Origin: Thermoplasmata archaeon
Lineage (GTDB): Archaea > Thermoplasmatota > Thermoplasmata > GCA-020350865
Direction: 5' to 3'
DNA: 5,709 nucleotides
Assembly: GCA_020350865.1 (NCBI GenBank)
Contig: CP070726.1
Location: forward strand, 181,725-187,433
Shown: positions 5,549-5,709 of the stretch, piece by piece
Position numbering within the stretch: the stretch's first letter is position 1
Layout of the letters: each line of letters starts with the position of its first letter
Made by a program: the position numbers and the translations under genes
Notes under the pieces: model-generated
What the model saw: the letters and a program-made list of their open reading frames with translations, nothing else
Databases searched by the model: none
What the model was told of the DNA's origin: nothing

Positions 5549-5709
5549 CTACTTCCCCCTCCCTACTTCAGCTTCCTCCTCCAATTCTTCCTCCTCGGCT
5601 TCCCTTTCCTCTGCCCCGGTTTCACCATCATCCTGCAGGTCTTCCTCCTCCCCTACTTCCTCCTCTTCCTCCTCCTCTTCCTCCTCCCTCCCGAACAGAG
5701 CCTCGTTCA
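5549..5709 (-). CDS. Partial 3' end of a protein with an extremely Glu-rich C-terminal tail
   Basis: The frame entering at the window edge (first full codon at 5707-5705) runs 52 codons to TAG at 5551-5549; the other two minus frames are interrupted by TGA. The residues start NEALFGR, followed by ten consecutive Glu, then VGEEEDLQDDGETGAEE and further Glu runs, ending EVGRGK. By hand count there are 26 Glu and 3 Asp against 4 basic residues. The Glu run mixes GAG and GAA codons, which argues for a selected acidic tail rather than a pure trinucleotide slip product. The next gene downstream, the giant surface protein, ends in a comparable acidic cytoplasmic tail, so this could be a related membrane-anchored surface protein. 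That is inference, since the body of the gene lies outside the window. A protein with an unrelated acidic tail is the alternative. Confidence 0.75.
   Translation of the reverse strand, partial: NEALFGREEEEEEEEEEVGEEEDLQDDGETGAEEREAEEEELEEEAEVGRGK
5572..5692 (-). repeat. Low-complexity purine tract (GAG/GAA) encoding the Glu-rich tail
   Basis: The minus strand is almost pure purine in two blocks, about 5692-5641 and 5600-5572, made of GAG, GAA, AGG and GGA units. It is explained by the Glu codons of the upstream partial gene. Its repetitive nature makes length changes by slippage, and assembly errors, plausible here. Confidence 0.6.

Noticed and set aside
1..5709. CRISPR array, insertion sequence, tRNA or rRNA
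   Set aside because: No evenly spaced identical short repeats, transposase motifs, terminal inverted repeats or tRNA-like folds were found; the only repeats are protein-domain duplications and Glu codon tracts.

Overview
The window most likely comes from an archaeon, probably an uncultured member of the Thermoplasmatota. Each start region has an archaeal-type A/T-rich TATA box (TTTATATA, TTTTAAATA) about 25-30 bases before a plausible transcription start. Shine-Dalgarno sequences sit 7-8 bases before the ATG codons. The main protein is a very large, sequon-rich, single-pass cell-surface protein with a beta-helix, tandem Ig-like domains and a short cytoplasmic helical region, a plan familiar from surface proteins of this phylum. 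The lineage is an inference; the window has no rRNA or phylogenetic marker.

All recognisable genes lie on the minus strand, so the layout reads from high to low coordinates. At 5709-5549 is the 3' end of a gene whose product ends in an extremely Glu-rich tail. The 211-base intergenic region 5548-5338 holds two overlapping short inverted repeats, a good RNA hairpin, a TATA box, a leader of roughly 77 bases and a strong Shine-Dalgarno. The main gene, 5337-238, encodes 1699 residues. Its domains in order are: N-terminal signal/membrane segment, parallel beta-helix, carboxypeptidase-regulatory-like domain, Ig-like domain, fibronectin type III, four tandem repeats of about 102 residues, two near-duplicate repeats of about 115 residues, two SbsA-type Ig-like domains, one transmembrane helix, a charged helical cytoplasmic region and a Glu-rich tail. 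A 113-base gap (237-125) then carries a second TATA box and Shine-Dalgarno. At 124-1 is the 5' end of a third gene, beginning with a clear Sec signal peptide.

Taken together this looks like a cluster of cell-envelope genes: one giant glycoprotein-like stalk or adhesin with an acidic cytoplasmic tail, preceded by a gene with a similar acidic tail and followed by another exported protein. Each of the two visible start regions has its own promoter, so the genes need not form one operon. No mobile element, CRISPR array, tRNA, rRNA or nuclease/toxin gene was found. The points most worth a second look are the Cys/Val beta-helix ladder, the sequon placed in register in four tandem domains, the loss of all three sequons in one copy of the 115-residue duplication, the unusual N-terminal KGQIE signal, and the pair of adjacent proteins with acidic tails.
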